The position numbers and the translations under genes were made by a program. Positions 1 to 6,688 of a stretch of DNA of 8,989 nucleotides are shown here, one piece after another. How positions within the stretch are numbered: position 1 is the stretch's first letter; every line of letters begins with the position of its first letter. This stretch comes from Acidimicrobiales bacterium (GTDB lineage Bacteria; Actinomycetota; Acidimicrobiia; Acidimicrobiales; RAAP-2), in NCBI GenBank assembly GCA_030044045.1, contig JASHWO010000117.1:1-8989 (forward strand), given 5' to 3'. The notes below the pieces were generated by a model that saw only the letters and a list, made by a program, of their open reading frames with translations, was not told the DNA's origin and did no database searches.

Positions 1-35
1 CCTGCCCCACACCGGCCGTGCGGCCCAGCCCGCCC

Positions 36-1172
36 TCAGCTCCAGCCGGCGGCGGCCAGGCGCTCGGCCACCAGGCGGAGCCGGGCCATGGGCTGCACCA
101 CGGCGACGCGGGCGAAGCCCTGCCCGGCCTCGCCGTAGAAGTCGCCCGGGCTCACCAGCAGGCCGGCGGTGCGGGCCAGGTCGGCGGTCATGGCCCAGGC
201 GTCGGGCCAGCGATCGGGCACCGGGAGCCAGAGGTAGAACCCGCCGGCCGGCAGCCCCACCGGGCAGCCGGACATCCGCAGGGCGGCCGACAGGTAGTTC
301 AGCCGGTCGAGGTAGCGCTCGCGCTGGACCGCCACGTGGGCGTCGTCGGCCAGGGCCACGGCCGCCGCCGCCTGCACCGGGCCGGGGACCATGCACCCGG
401 CGTGCTGGCGGACCGAGCGCAGGTAGGCCACCAGCTCGGGGTCGCCGGCGAAGAACCCGGCCCGGAGCCCGGCCAGGTTCGACCGCTTGGACAGCGAGTG
501 GACGGCCACCACCCCCTCCGGCCCCGACTGCAGCACGCTGCGGGGCGGCCCCTCCCAGGTGAACTCCGTGTAGCACTCGTCGGAGAACACCGGCACCCCC
601 CGGGCCCGGCCCCACTCGGCGGCGGCGGCCAGGTCGGTCAGGCCGCCGGTGGGGTTGCTCGGGGAGTTGGCCCACAGCAGCAGGGCCCGCCCGGCGTCGG
701 CCGGGTCCACCGCGGCCAGGTCGAGCCCGCTCCCGTCCGGCGTGGCCGGGGGCACGGGCACCGCCCGGCAGCCGGCCAGCGTGGCCCCCATGGCGTAGGT
801 GGGGTAGGACACGGCCGGGTAGAGCACGGTGTCGCGCGAGGGGTCCCGCAGGCGGAGGTAGTGCGGGGTGGAGGCCACCAGCTCCTTGGTCCCCACGCAG
901 GCGGCCACCGACGACGGGTCCACCGCCACCTCGAACCGCCGCTGGAGCCAGCCGGCGGCCGCCCGGCGCAGGGCCGGCCCGCCGGCCGACGACGGGTAGC
1001 CCCGCTCGGTCCCGGACACGGCCAGGGCCTGCACCACCTGGGGCGGCGGCGGGTCGCAGGGGGTGCCCACCGAGCAGTCCACCAGCCCGCCGGGCAGGGC
1101 CTCGGCCAAGGTCCCCAGCTCGGCCAGCCGGTCGTAGGGGTAGGGCGGCGGGCGCCAGCCGCCGGCGGTCAC
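36..1172 (-). CDS. dapC: Succinyldiaminopimelate aminotransferase (DapC, actinobacterial type)
   Basis: PLP-dependent fold-type I aminotransferase of 378 residues. In the succinylase lysine/DAP route it moves an amino group from glutamate to N-succinyl-2-amino-6-ketopimelate in the cytoplasm. Visible in the sequence: GYPSSAGGPALRRA at 58-71, the NSPSNPTG substrate/PLP motif at 169-176, SDECY with the PLP-ring aspartate D198 and Y201, the Schiff-base lysine K229 inside SLSKRSNLAGLR, and the probable carboxylate-binding arginine R355. The SLSKRSNLAG block and the N-terminal PYDRL are typical of actinobacterial DapC rather than general aspartate aminotransferases. The GTG start at 1172-1170 overlaps the hflX stop as GTGA, which suggests translational coupling. 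A weak GGTGG lies about 9 bases upstream. Family identity is strong; the exact substrate is inferred from these motifs and from the nearby dapF. A broad-specificity aminotransferase is the main alternative. Confidence 0.88.
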   Translation of the reverse strand: MTAGGWRPPPYPYDRLAELGTLAEALPGGLVDCSVGTPCDPPPPQVVQALAVSGTERGYPSSAGGPALRRAAAGWLQRRFEVAVDPSSVAACVGTKELVASTPHYLRLRDPSRDTVLYPAVSYPTYAMGATLAGCRAVPVPPATPDGSGLDLAAVDPADAGRALLLWANSPSNPTGGLTDLAAAAEWGRARGVPVFSDECYTEFTWEGPPRSVLQSGPEGVVAVHSLSKRSNLAGLRAGFFAGDPELVAYLRSVRQHAGCMVPGPVQAAAAVALADDAHVAVQRERYLDRLNYLSAALRMSGCPVGLPAGGFYLWLPVPDRWPDAWAMTADLARTAGLLVSPGDFYGEAGQGFARVAVVQPMARLRLVAERLAAAGWS

Positions 1173-2452
1173 GCCGGGGCCACCACGAACTGCCCGAAAC
1201 GGGCCCGGCCGGCCTCGTCCAGCACCACGTGCAGCCGGGCGGCGTGGACGCCCTCCCGCCGGCCGACCACCTCGCCCTCCCGGTGGACCGCGGCCAGCAC
1301 GTCGCCCCGGGCCCAGGGGATCTCCAGCTCGACCACCCGGTCGGCCACCCGGAGCCGGTCGGCCACCGTGCGCAGCAAGCCGTCCACCCCTTCGCCGGTG
1401 CGGGCCGAGACGCAGACCGCGCCTTCGGTCTCGGCGGCCAGCCGGGCGGCGGCGGGCGAACGGTCGGCCTTGTTGACCACCAGCAGCTCGGGCACCCCGC
1501 CGGCGCCGATCTCCTCCAGCACCGACCCGACGGCGTCGACCTGGGCCCCGGCGTCGGGCGACGCCCCGTCGACCACGTGCACCAGCAGGTCGGCCAGGCA
1601 GACCGACTCCAGGGTGGAGCGGAAGGCCTCCACCAGCTCGTGCGGCAGCTTGCGGACGAAGCCGACGGTGTCGGTCACCAGCACCGTCTCCCCGCCGGGC
1701 AGGGCCAGCCGCCGGGTCCGGGGATCGAGGGTCACGAACAGCCGGTCCTCGGCCGGCACCCCGGCGCCGGTCAGCCGGTTCAGGAGGGTCGACTTACCGG
1801 CGTTGGTGTAACCGACCAGTGCCAGCTCCCGGTGCCGGCCGCGGGCCCGGGAGCGGCGCTGCACCACCCGGGTCCGGTCCACCTCCCCCAGCGCGGCCTC
1901 CAACCGCTGCATGCGCCGGACCAGGCGCCGCCGGTCCACCTCGAGCTGGGTCTCGCCCGGCCCCCGGGTGCCGATGCCGCCGGCCTGCTGGCTCAGCCCG
2001 ACCCCCCGGCCCCGCAGCCGGGGCAGGCGGTAGCGGAGCAGGGCCAGCTCCACCTGGGCCCTGCCCTCGGGACTGCGGGCGTTCTGGGCGAAGATGTCGA
2101 GGATCACCGCCGTGCGGTCGATGGCCGTGCGGCCGAGCAGCTTCTCCAGGTTCCGCTGCTGGGCCGGGGTCAGCTCGTCGTCGAAGACCACGGTGTCGGC
2201 GTCGACCGCCTCCGAGCGCTCGGCCAGCTCATGGGCCTTGCCCCGCCCCACGTAGGTGGCCGGGTCGGGCCGGTCCCGGCGCTGGACCACCCGGGCCACC
2301 ACGTCGGCCCCGGCGGTGTCCACCAGCAGGGCCAGCTCGTCGAGGTGCGAGGCCACCTCGTCGGCGGTGGTCCCGGGGAACACCACGCCCACCAGGATGA
2401 TCCGCTCGCGGAACGAACGGTCGATCAGGGTGCCGGGCAGCGGTGCGCTCAT
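1169..2452 (-). CDS. hflX: GTPase HflX, ribosome-associated
   Basis: HflX of 427 residues, an OBG-like GTPase that binds the large ribosomal subunit and, in characterised bacteria, splits stalled or stressed ribosomes. The N-terminal HflX domain spans about 18-125 with YVGRGKAHEL at 67-76. A basic linker with the signature GGIGTRGPGETQLE follows at 158-171. The G domain has G1 GYTNAGKS (214-221), G2 T241 in TLDPRTR, G3 DTVGF (261-265), G4 NKAD (327-330) and G5 SA (349-350), and a short C-terminal domain closes the protein. All nucleotide-binding motifs are intact. The N terminus is short for an actinobacterial HflX because the core begins almost at once. The ATG at 2452-2450 lies in the second copy of a 14-bp tandem duplication. 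No Shine-Dalgarno motif sits at normal spacing, so translation probably depends on coupling to dapF. The stop overlaps the dapC start. Confidence 0.95.
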   Translation of the reverse strand: MSAPLPGTLIDRSFRERIILVGVVFPGTTADEVASHLDELALLVDTAGADVVARVVQRRDRPDPATYVGRGKAHELAERSEAVDADTVVFDDELTPAQQRNLEKLLGRTAIDRTAVILDIFAQNARSPEGRAQVELALLRYRLPRLRGRGVGLSQQAGGIGTRGPGETQLEVDRRRLVRRMQRLEAALGEVDRTRVVQRRSRARGRHRELALVGYTNAGKSTLLNRLTGAGVPAEDRLFVTLDPRTRRLALPGGETVLVTDTVGFVRKLPHELVEAFRSTLESVCLADLLVHVVDGASPDAGAQVDAVGSVLEEIGAGGVPELLVVNKADRSPAAARLAAETEGAVCVSARTGEGVDGLLRTVADRLRVADRVVELEIPWARGDVLAAVHREGEVVGRREGVHAARLHVVLDEAGRARFGQFVVAPA

Positions 2453-2467
2453 GGCAGTGCGCTCATG
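2440..2467 (-). repeat. 14-bp tandem duplication at the dapF/hflX junction
   Basis: Two adjacent 14-bp units, 2454-2467 and 2440-2453, read CATGAGCGCACTGC then CATGAGCGCACCGC on the coding strand, with one mismatch. Each carries an ATGA. The first ATGA (2466-2463) overlaps the dapF stop codon. The second (2452-2449) carries the hflX start. Because 14 is not a multiple of three, the first ATG is out of frame with hflX. Confidence 0.9.
2449..2466 (-). other. Five-codon mini-ORF (MSALP) bridging dapF and hflX
   Basis: The first ATG of the tandem duplication (2466-2464) opens a frame of five codons, MSALP. It ends with TGA at 2451-2449, which overlaps the hflX ATG at 2452-2450. A GGGA lies four bases upstream of this first ATG, whereas the hflX ATG has no such motif at normal spacing. 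Ribosomes could pass dapF to mini-ORF to hflX by successive ATGA restarts. This is seen directly as sequence arrangement, but translation of the mini-ORF is inference, and it could be a neutral by-product of the duplication. Confidence 0.4.
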
Positions 2468-3326
2468 CGGTCCCGCGGGGCTGGAGCCGGCCCGGGTCCA
2501 GCGTGCCCAGGTCCACCCGCACCTCGGCCACCCGGCGGACCGGCCCGGCCAGGAGCACCGGGTCGTCCTCGGTCCGGCCCAGGGTCACCTCCAGGGTGCC
2601 GCCGGGGTTCCGGACCCGCACCACGTCGCCGGCCAGCCCCCAGCTCCGGGCGGCGGCGGCGGCGGCGCAGCTCCCGGTGCCGCAGGCCCGGGTCTCCCCC
2701 ACCCCCCGCTCCCACACCCGCAGGACCAGCTCGCCCGGAGCGGGCCCGGCGCTGACGAACTCGACGTTGACCCCGCCGGCCCGGCTGGCCTCCAGCCGGG
2801 GCCCGAGGTCGGCCACGGCCACCGCCGCCGGGTCGTCCGGGCCGTAGAGGACCAGGTGGGGGTTGCCCACGTCCACCTGGCGCACCCGGCGGTCGGGGAA
2901 CCGCTGCGGCTGGTCGGCGCCGAGTCGCACCGGGCCCATGTCCACGCTGGCCGTGGCCTCCCCGGGCCGCGCCCCCGCCGCGTAGGTGACCGTCCGCACC
3001 CCGGCCGCCGTGGCCACGGTACAGCGGGGCCCGGCCACCAGGCCGGCGTCGACCGCCGCCTGGGCCAGGCAGCGGATGCCGTTGCCGCTCATGGCGGCGT
3101 CGCCGCCGTCGGCGTTGCGGAGGAGCATGGAGAGGTCGGCCCCGTCCCGGCCCGGCCCCACCACGATCACCCCGTCGGCCCCCACCCCCCGGTGGCGGTC
3201 GCAGAGGGCGCGGACCATCCCGGCGTCCAGGTGCACGCGCTCGTCCGGGTCGACCACCACCAGGAAGTCGTTCCCGGCGCCCTCGTGCTTGGAGAGCGCC
3301 AATTGGAGGTCGTCGAGCTGGGCCAT
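2463..3326 (-). CDS. dapF: Diaminopimelate epimerase (DapF) with Ser at the first catalytic Cys position
   Basis: DapF, 287 residues from the chosen start, interconverts LL- and meso-diaminopimelate for peptidoglycan and lysine. It is a PLP-independent two-base epimerase built from two pseudo-symmetric halves. Substrate-binding positions are present: GAGNDF (N19), RNAD (N71), VGNPH (N155), GGVNVEF (N187) and WERG (E206, R207). The second catalytic cysteine C215 sits in ETRACGTGSC. The first catalytic cysteine, normally in a (M)CGNG motif, is serine here: AAMSGNGIRC with S80, codon AGC at 3089-3087. I chose the ATG at 3326 because the conserved strand and KHEGAGNDF begin just after it. A GTG at 3398 would add 24 unconserved residues. 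The stop TGA overlaps the ATG of a five-codon mini-ORF that leads into hflX. The family call is firm. Whether it racemises DAP at a normal rate is open because of S80. Confidence 0.9.
   Translation of the reverse strand: MAQLDDLQLALSKHEGAGNDFLVVVDPDERVHLDAGMVRALCDRHRGVGADGVIVVGPGRDGADLSMLLRNADGGDAAMSGNGIRCLAQAAVDAGLVAGPRCTVATAAGVRTVTYAAGARPGEATASVDMGPVRLGADQPQRFPDRRVRQVDVGNPHLVLYGPDDPAAVAVADLGPRLEASRAGGVNVEFVSAGPAPGELVLRVWERGVGETRACGTGSCAAAAAARSWGLAGDVVRVRNPGGTLEVTLGRTEDDPVLLAGPVRRVAEVRVDLGTLDPGRLQPRGTA
2651..2667. repeat. CGG trinucleotide tract within dapF
   Basis: Five CGG units plus a partial unit encode the alanine run directly after the C215 catalytic loop (GSC followed by six alanines). 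The frame is kept. It is a simple-sequence tract of the kind GC-rich coding DNA often produces; whether its length varies between strains cannot be seen here. Confidence 0.6.
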
Positions 3327-3431
3327 CGCCCACAGTCTCGCATCCGCGGGCCGCGCCCCGCGCGGTGCCGCCACTGCCCGCTGCCCGCTCGTCGTCACCC
3401 CATGCCGGTCACCCGGTGCCCGGCGTCAGCG
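3327..3431. other. miaA-dapF intergenic spacer (105 bases) with a small GC hairpin
   Basis: This is the longest non-coding stretch in the window. It contains a perfect 6-bp stem with a 3-base loop at 3351-3365 (CCGCGC, three bases, GCGCGG), about 25 bases upstream of the dapF ATG. No T-run follows on the minus strand, so it does not look like an intrinsic terminator. There is also a short CTGCCCG doublet near 3375-3388. I see no convincing promoter hexamers. The hairpin may be chance in DNA this rich in G+C. Confidence 0.4.
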
Positions 3432-4358
3432 TCATCCGTCGATCAGCGCCGCCGTTACCACGGCCACCGGGTCCTCGCCCCCGGCCACCCAGCGGATGCG
3501 GGGATCGCGGGCGAACCAGGACCGCTGGCGGCGGGCGTAGGCCCGGGTCCGCTGCACGGCGGCGGCCACGCACTCGTCCAGCGGGGCGCCGCCCTCCACG
3601 TGGGCCAGCAGCTCCCGGTAGCCGAGGGCCTGGCGGGCGGTGCGGGACAGCCCTTCCGGCCGGGCGGCCAGGGCCCGCACCTCGTCCAGCAGGCCCCCGT
3701 CCAGCCAGCGGTGGAAGCGTGCCTCGATCCGCCGGTCCACCACCTCCGGGTCGAAAGGGAGCCCCACCATCGTGCAGCGGGTCGCCGGATAGGCGGTGAG
3801 CCCCGGCCCGTACGACGAGAAGGGCCGGCCCGATCCCAGCGTCACCTCCAGGGCCCGGACCACCCGGCGCCGGTTGACGGCGGTGGTGCGGGAAGCGGCC
3901 AGCGGGTCCAGCACGGCCAGGCGGGCGTGCAGCCGCGCCACCCCGTCCGGCCGGTCGGCCTCCCGCGCCAGCTCGGCGGCGACGGCCGGCCAGCGGCCGG
4001 GGAGCTCCAGGTCGTCGACGACGGCCCGCAGGTAGAGCCCGGTGCCCCCCACCAGCAGCGCCCGATGGCCGGCGGCGGCGATCCCGGCCAGCGCCCGGCG
4101 AGCCGACCGCTGGAACGCCGACACGGCGAACTCCTCGGACGGGTCGACCAGGTCCAGCAGGTGGTGGGGGACCTCGGCCCGGGCGGCGGGCGACGGCTTG
4201 GCCGTCCCGATGTCCATGCCCCGGTAGACGGTCATGGAGTCCACGCAGACCAGCTCCACGTCGCCCCGGGCCCGGGCCACGGTCATGGCCACCTCCGACT
4301 TGCCCGACGCCGTGGTGCCCACCAGCGCGACCGACCGCCCCTCCGGGGCGAGGCCCAC
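3432..4358 (-). CDS. miaA: tRNA dimethylallyltransferase (MiaA)
   Basis: MiaA, about 308 residues from the GTG at 4358, transfers a dimethylallyl group from DMAPP to N6 of A37 in tRNAs that read UNN codons. Its product is the substrate of MiaB encoded just upstream. Visible motifs are the P-loop GTTASGKS at 14-21, DSMTVYRGMDIGTAKP at about 40-55 with the probable catalytic aspartate D40, PHHLLDLVDP, LVGGTGLYLRAV and the late ALGYREL element. Length fits the family. The reading frame is open upstream to a GTG at 4460, but that start would overlap miaB by 89 bases and add a proline-rich unconserved stretch. The P-loop normally lies within about 20 residues of the start, so GTG 4358 (14 bases after the miaB stop at 4372) or TTG 4367 is more likely. 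No clear Shine-Dalgarno precedes either, which fits translation following miaB. Confidence 0.93.
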   Translation of the reverse strand: MGLAPEGRSVALVGTTASGKSEVAMTVARARGDVELVCVDSMTVYRGMDIGTAKPSPAARAEVPHHLLDLVDPSEEFAVSAFQRSARRALAGIAAAGHRALLVGGTGLYLRAVVDDLELPGRWPAVAAELAREADRPDGVARLHARLAVLDPLAASRTTAVNRRRVVRALEVTLGSGRPFSSYGPGLTAYPATRCTMVGLPFDPEVVDRRIEARFHRWLDGGLLDEVRALAARPEGLSRTARQALGYRELLAHVEGGAPLDECVAAAVQRTRAYARRQRSWFARDPRIRWVAGGEDPVAVVTAALIDG

Positions 4359-4371
4359 CGGTGCCAAGGTG

Positions 4372-5766
4372 TCAGCCGGCGGCGACCGGGATGCGGGTCC
4401 GGTGCCGGGGCCGGGCGGTGACCCGCACCAGGGTGCCGGTGAGATGGTGCGGGGCGGCACCGGTCACCCGGACCTCGGCGAACGAGCCGGGCGCCAGCAC
4501 ACCGCCGGGGCCGCCCGCCGGGAAGTGCACCAGCTTGCCCTGGGTGGTGCGGCCGGTGGCCATCGACGGGTCCCGCCGGCTTCCTCCCTCCGCCAGGACC
4601 TCCTCGACGCGGCCGACCCGGGCCCGGTGGCGGGCCAGCGCCGAGCGCTCCACCACCGCCCGCAGCCGCTCGAACCGGTCGGCCACCACCTCGGGCGGGA
4701 CGAACCGGTCCTCCATGGCGGCCGCCCGGGTGCCGGGCCGGGGCGAGAAGATAAAGGTGTAGGCACTGTCGTAGCCGGCCTCGGCCACCACGGCCAGCGT
4801 GTCCTCGAAGTCGTCCTCCGTCTCCCCGGGGAAGCCCACGATCACGTCGGTGGTGACGGCCAGGCCGGGCACCGCCTCCCGGGCGGCGGCCAGCCGGGCC
4901 AGGTAGCGCTCGGCCGTGTAGCCCCGGCGCATGGCGGCCAGCACCCGGTCGCTGCCGGCCTGGAGGGGCAGGTGGAGCTGGTCGCAGACGGCGTCGACCT
5001 CGGCCATGGCGGCGACGGTCTCCGGCCGCAGGTCCTTCGGGTGGGGGCTGGTGAAGCGCACCCGGCGGATGCCCTCCACCGCGCCCACCCGGCGCAGCAG
5101 GTCGGCGAAGAGGGGGCGGCGGCGGGTCAGGTCCCGACCGTAGGAGTTGACGTTCTGGCCGAGCAGGGTCACCTCGACCACGCCCCGGCGGGCCAGCGAC
5201 CGCACCTCGGCCACGACGTCCTCGGGTTGCCGGCTCACCTCCGGCCCGCGCACCGACGGCACGATGCAGAAGGCGCACGAGTTGTCGCACCCGGTCTGGA
5301 TGGTCACCCAGGCGGCGTAGGGCAGCTCCCGCACGGCCGAGAGGGCCGGCGCATGGTCGGCCGGTGCCGCCGGATCGGGCCCGTCGAGCACCTCCACCAC
5401 CGGCCCCTCGGTGGCGGCCTGGCGGAGCAGCGCCGGCGCCCGGGAGAGGTTGTGCGTGCCGAAGACCACGTCGACGTGGCCGGCCTTGCGGCGGACCAGC
5501 TCCCGGTCCTTCTGGGCCAGGCAGCCGCCCACGGCGATCTGCAGGCCCGGCTTGGCGTCGCGCAGGGACTTGAGGTGGCCCAGGGTGCCGTAGAGGCGGT
5601 TGTCGGCGTTCTCCCGGATGCAGCAGGTGTTCAGCACCACCACGTCGGCGTCGGCCACGTCCTCCACCGGCTCCAGGCCGTCGGCCACCAGCAGGCCGGC
5701 CAGCCGCTCCGAGTCGTGCTCGTTCATCTGGCACCCGAAGGTGCGGATGGCGAACGTACGGGCCAT
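4372..5766 (-). CDS. miaB: tRNA-2-methylthio-N6-dimethylallyladenosine synthase (MiaB)
   Basis: MiaB, 464 residues, is a radical-SAM methylthiotransferase that adds the 2-methylthio group to i6A37 of tRNA, using two 4Fe-4S clusters. The N-terminal UPF0004 domain has cluster cysteines C12 (TFGCQMNEHDSE), C48 (NTCCIRENA) and C82 (GGCLAQ). C49 is an extra neighbouring cysteine. The radical-SAM motif CxxxCxxC is at C160, C164 and C167. LLGQNVNSYG, FTSPHPKD, LHLPLQAGSD and VGFPGETEDDF follow, and a C-terminal TRAM domain covers about 400-455. It is complete. The ATG at 5766 lies 15 bases after the thrB stop. A strong purine run, GGGGAGGGG at 5793-5785, ends 18 bases before the ATG, farther than usual for a Shine-Dalgarno site. 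The Q-M-N-E-H-D-S signature separates it from RimO and MtaB. Gene order with miaA gives the consecutive steps of one pathway. Confidence 0.97.
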   Translation of the reverse strand: MARTFAIRTFGCQMNEHDSERLAGLLVADGLEPVEDVADADVVVLNTCCIRENADNRLYGTLGHLKSLRDAKPGLQIAVGGCLAQKDRELVRRKAGHVDVVFGTHNLSRAPALLRQAATEGPVVEVLDGPDPAAPADHAPALSAVRELPYAAWVTIQTGCDNSCAFCIVPSVRGPEVSRQPEDVVAEVRSLARRGVVEVTLLGQNVNSYGRDLTRRRPLFADLLRRVGAVEGIRRVRFTSPHPKDLRPETVAAMAEVDAVCDQLHLPLQAGSDRVLAAMRRGYTAERYLARLAAAREAVPGLAVTTDVIVGFPGETEDDFEDTLAVVAEAGYDSAYTFIFSPRPGTRAAAMEDRFVPPEVVADRFERLRAVVERSALARHRARVGRVEEVLAEGGSRRDPSMATGRTTQGKLVHFPAGGPGGVLAPGSFAEVRVTGAAPHHLTGTLVRVTARPRHRTRIPVAAG

Positions 5767-5781
5767 CGCCGAAGTGTACGC

Positions 5782-6663
5782 CTACCCCTCCCCGTCCAGC
5801 GCCGGCAGCCGGGCGGCGTCGCCGGTGACCAGGCCGCCGGTGTCGGCCCGGAGCAGGAGCACCGATCCCGGCACCCCGGCCTCGGCCAGCCCCTGGCGGG
5901 CGGCGGCGGCCACCATCGGCGCCGCCTCCCCGGTGGAGAAGCCCACCAGGCTGGGACCGGCCCCCGACCAGCAGGCGGCCAGGGCCCCGCCGGCCAGCAA
6001 GCTGGCCAGCAGCATCGGGGCCTCCGGGAAGAGCGGGCTCCGGTAGTCCTGGTGCAGCCGGTCCTCGGCCGCCTCCTTCACCAGCAGCCGGTGGTCGGAC
6101 AGCCCCACCAGGAGCAGGCCCATCCGCCCCAGGTTGAAGGCGGCGTCCTCCCGGTTGACCTGGGCCGGCAGGGACTGGCGGGCCTTGGCCGTGCTCAACG
6201 AGCGGTCGGGCACCACCACCACGAAGACCAGCTCGGGGTCGAGGGCCAGCGGGGCCACCTGGACGGCGCCCCGCACGGTGGAGGCGGCCACCAGGCCGCC
6301 CACCACGCTGGCCGCTGCGTTCTCGGGATGGCCGTCGGCCCGGGCCGCCACGGCCAGCGGATCCCTGGCGCCGGCGGCCGCGGCGGCGGCGGCGGCCAGC
6401 GCGGCCGAGGACCCGAGGCCCCGGGCCACCGGGATCTGCGACCGCACGGTGATGGCCAGCCGGTCGTGCCCGGCCACGTCCATGGCCACCCGGGCCGCCA
6501 GGTGCCCGGCATCGTCGGACAGTCCGGCCCCCTCCCCCTCGCTGCGCACGGTCAGCCGGGGCGCCGGCTCCACCTCCACCTCCACGTAGCGGTCGAGGGC
6601 CACGGCCAGGGCGTCGAAGCCCGGTCCGAGGTTGGCCGAGGAGGCGGGGGCACGAGCGCGCAC
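5782..6663 (-). CDS. thrB: Homoserine kinase (ThrB, GHMP family)
   Basis: Homoserine kinase, 293 residues, phosphorylates L-homoserine with ATP to O-phospho-homoserine, the committed step to threonine. GHMP motif 1 is PASSANLGPGFDAL at 6-19. Motif 2, the ATP phosphate loop, is PVARGLGSSAALA at 78-90. GHPENAAASVVGG at 111-123 and ARQSLP at 161-166 are typical of ThrB. Motif 3 is SGAGPSL at 233-239. Together these point to ThrB rather than mevalonate, galactose or CDP-ME kinases. An alanine run at 88-97 comes from a CGG/GCC-rich tract. The GTG at 6663 puts motif 1 six residues in, as usual. No Shine-Dalgarno precedes it, but TATCCT lies seven bases upstream, as in leaderless actinobacterial genes. 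thrA/hom and thrC are not in the window. The stop is 15 bases before miaB, so the two are probably co-transcribed. Confidence 0.94.
   Translation of the reverse strand: MRARAPASSANLGPGFDALAVALDRYVEVEVEPAPRLTVRSEGEGAGLSDDAGHLAARVAMDVAGHDRLAITVRSQIPVARGLGSSAALAAAAAAAAGARDPLAVAARADGHPENAAASVVGGLVAASTVRGAVQVAPLALDPELVFVVVVPDRSLSTAKARQSLPAQVNREDAAFNLGRMGLLLVGLSDHRLLVKEAAEDRLHQDYRSPLFPEAPMLLASLLAGGALAACWSGAGPSLVGFSTGEAAPMVAAAARQGLAEAGVPGSVLLLRADTGGLVTGDAARLPALDGEG
6381..6396. repeat. CGG trinucleotide tract within thrB
   Basis: Five CGG units plus one base encode part of the alanine run right after the GLGSSA phosphate loop of ThrB. The frame is intact. Likely a composition effect, listed because a length change would fall in the helix that follows the ATP-binding loop. 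Confidence 0.55.
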
Positions 6664-6670
6664 GCCGTTC

Positions 6671-6676
6671 AGGATA
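6671..6676 (-). promoter_or_regulatory. Candidate -10 element of a leaderless thrB promoter
   Basis: On the minus strand TATCCT (TANNNT consensus) is followed by seven bases and then the thrB GTG, which would place transcription start at or next to the start codon. Two TTGACG hexamers occur upstream (6703-6698 and 6692-6687), but their spacings to TATCCT are 21 and 10 bases, so neither is a canonical -35. They overlap the last codons of the upstream glycosyltransferase gene. The lack of a ribosome-binding site before thrB is consistent with leaderless initiation. Prediction only. Confidence 0.4.
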
Positions 6677-6688
6677 GGCGAGGGTTCG

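Noticed and set aside
1..35. Possible terminator after dapC
   Set aside because: Only a short GGCCG/CGGCC pairing with almost no loop is present and there is no T-run. Too little sequence remains before the window edge to judge.
18..1811. Plus-strand open frame of 597 codons antisense to dapC and hflX
   Set aside because: The translation is low-complexity Gly/His/Arg/Pro sequence with no domain, and it runs opposite two strongly conserved genes. Long antisense frames are expected in DNA near 80% G+C.
1229..2755. Plus-strand open frame of 508 codons opposite hflX and dapF
   Set aside because: Same composition artefact. It spans a real gene junction without regard for it and has no recognisable motif.
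2449..3333. Second minus-strand frame of 294 codons within dapF
   Set aside because: Shadow of dapF with Gly/Arg/Pro-rich translation. Only its last five codons coincide with the mini-ORF reported at the hflX junction.
3351..3365. Hairpin as an intrinsic terminator of miaA
   Set aside because: The stem is only 6 bp and no T-run follows on the transcribed strand, so read-through into dapF is more likely.
4228..4248. Threonine in the MiaA motif DSMTVY, where many bacteria have Q
   Set aside because: This position is variable among bacterial MiaA proteins (E. coli has DSALIY), so it is not a sign of altered function.
2256..4421. Plus-strand open frame of 721 codons opposite dapF, miaA and neighbours
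   Set aside because: Same artefact; the clear family motifs lie on the minus strand across its whole length.
4359..4460. Longer miaA start at GTG 4460
   Set aside because: It would overlap the conserved TRAM end of miaB by 89 bases and add a proline-rich stretch absent from MiaA proteins. GTG 4358 gives normal family length.
4283..5734. Second minus-strand frame of 483 codons within miaB
   Set aside because: Out-of-frame shadow of miaB, dominated by Gly/Arg/Pro. The radical-SAM cysteines are only in the frame ending at 4372.
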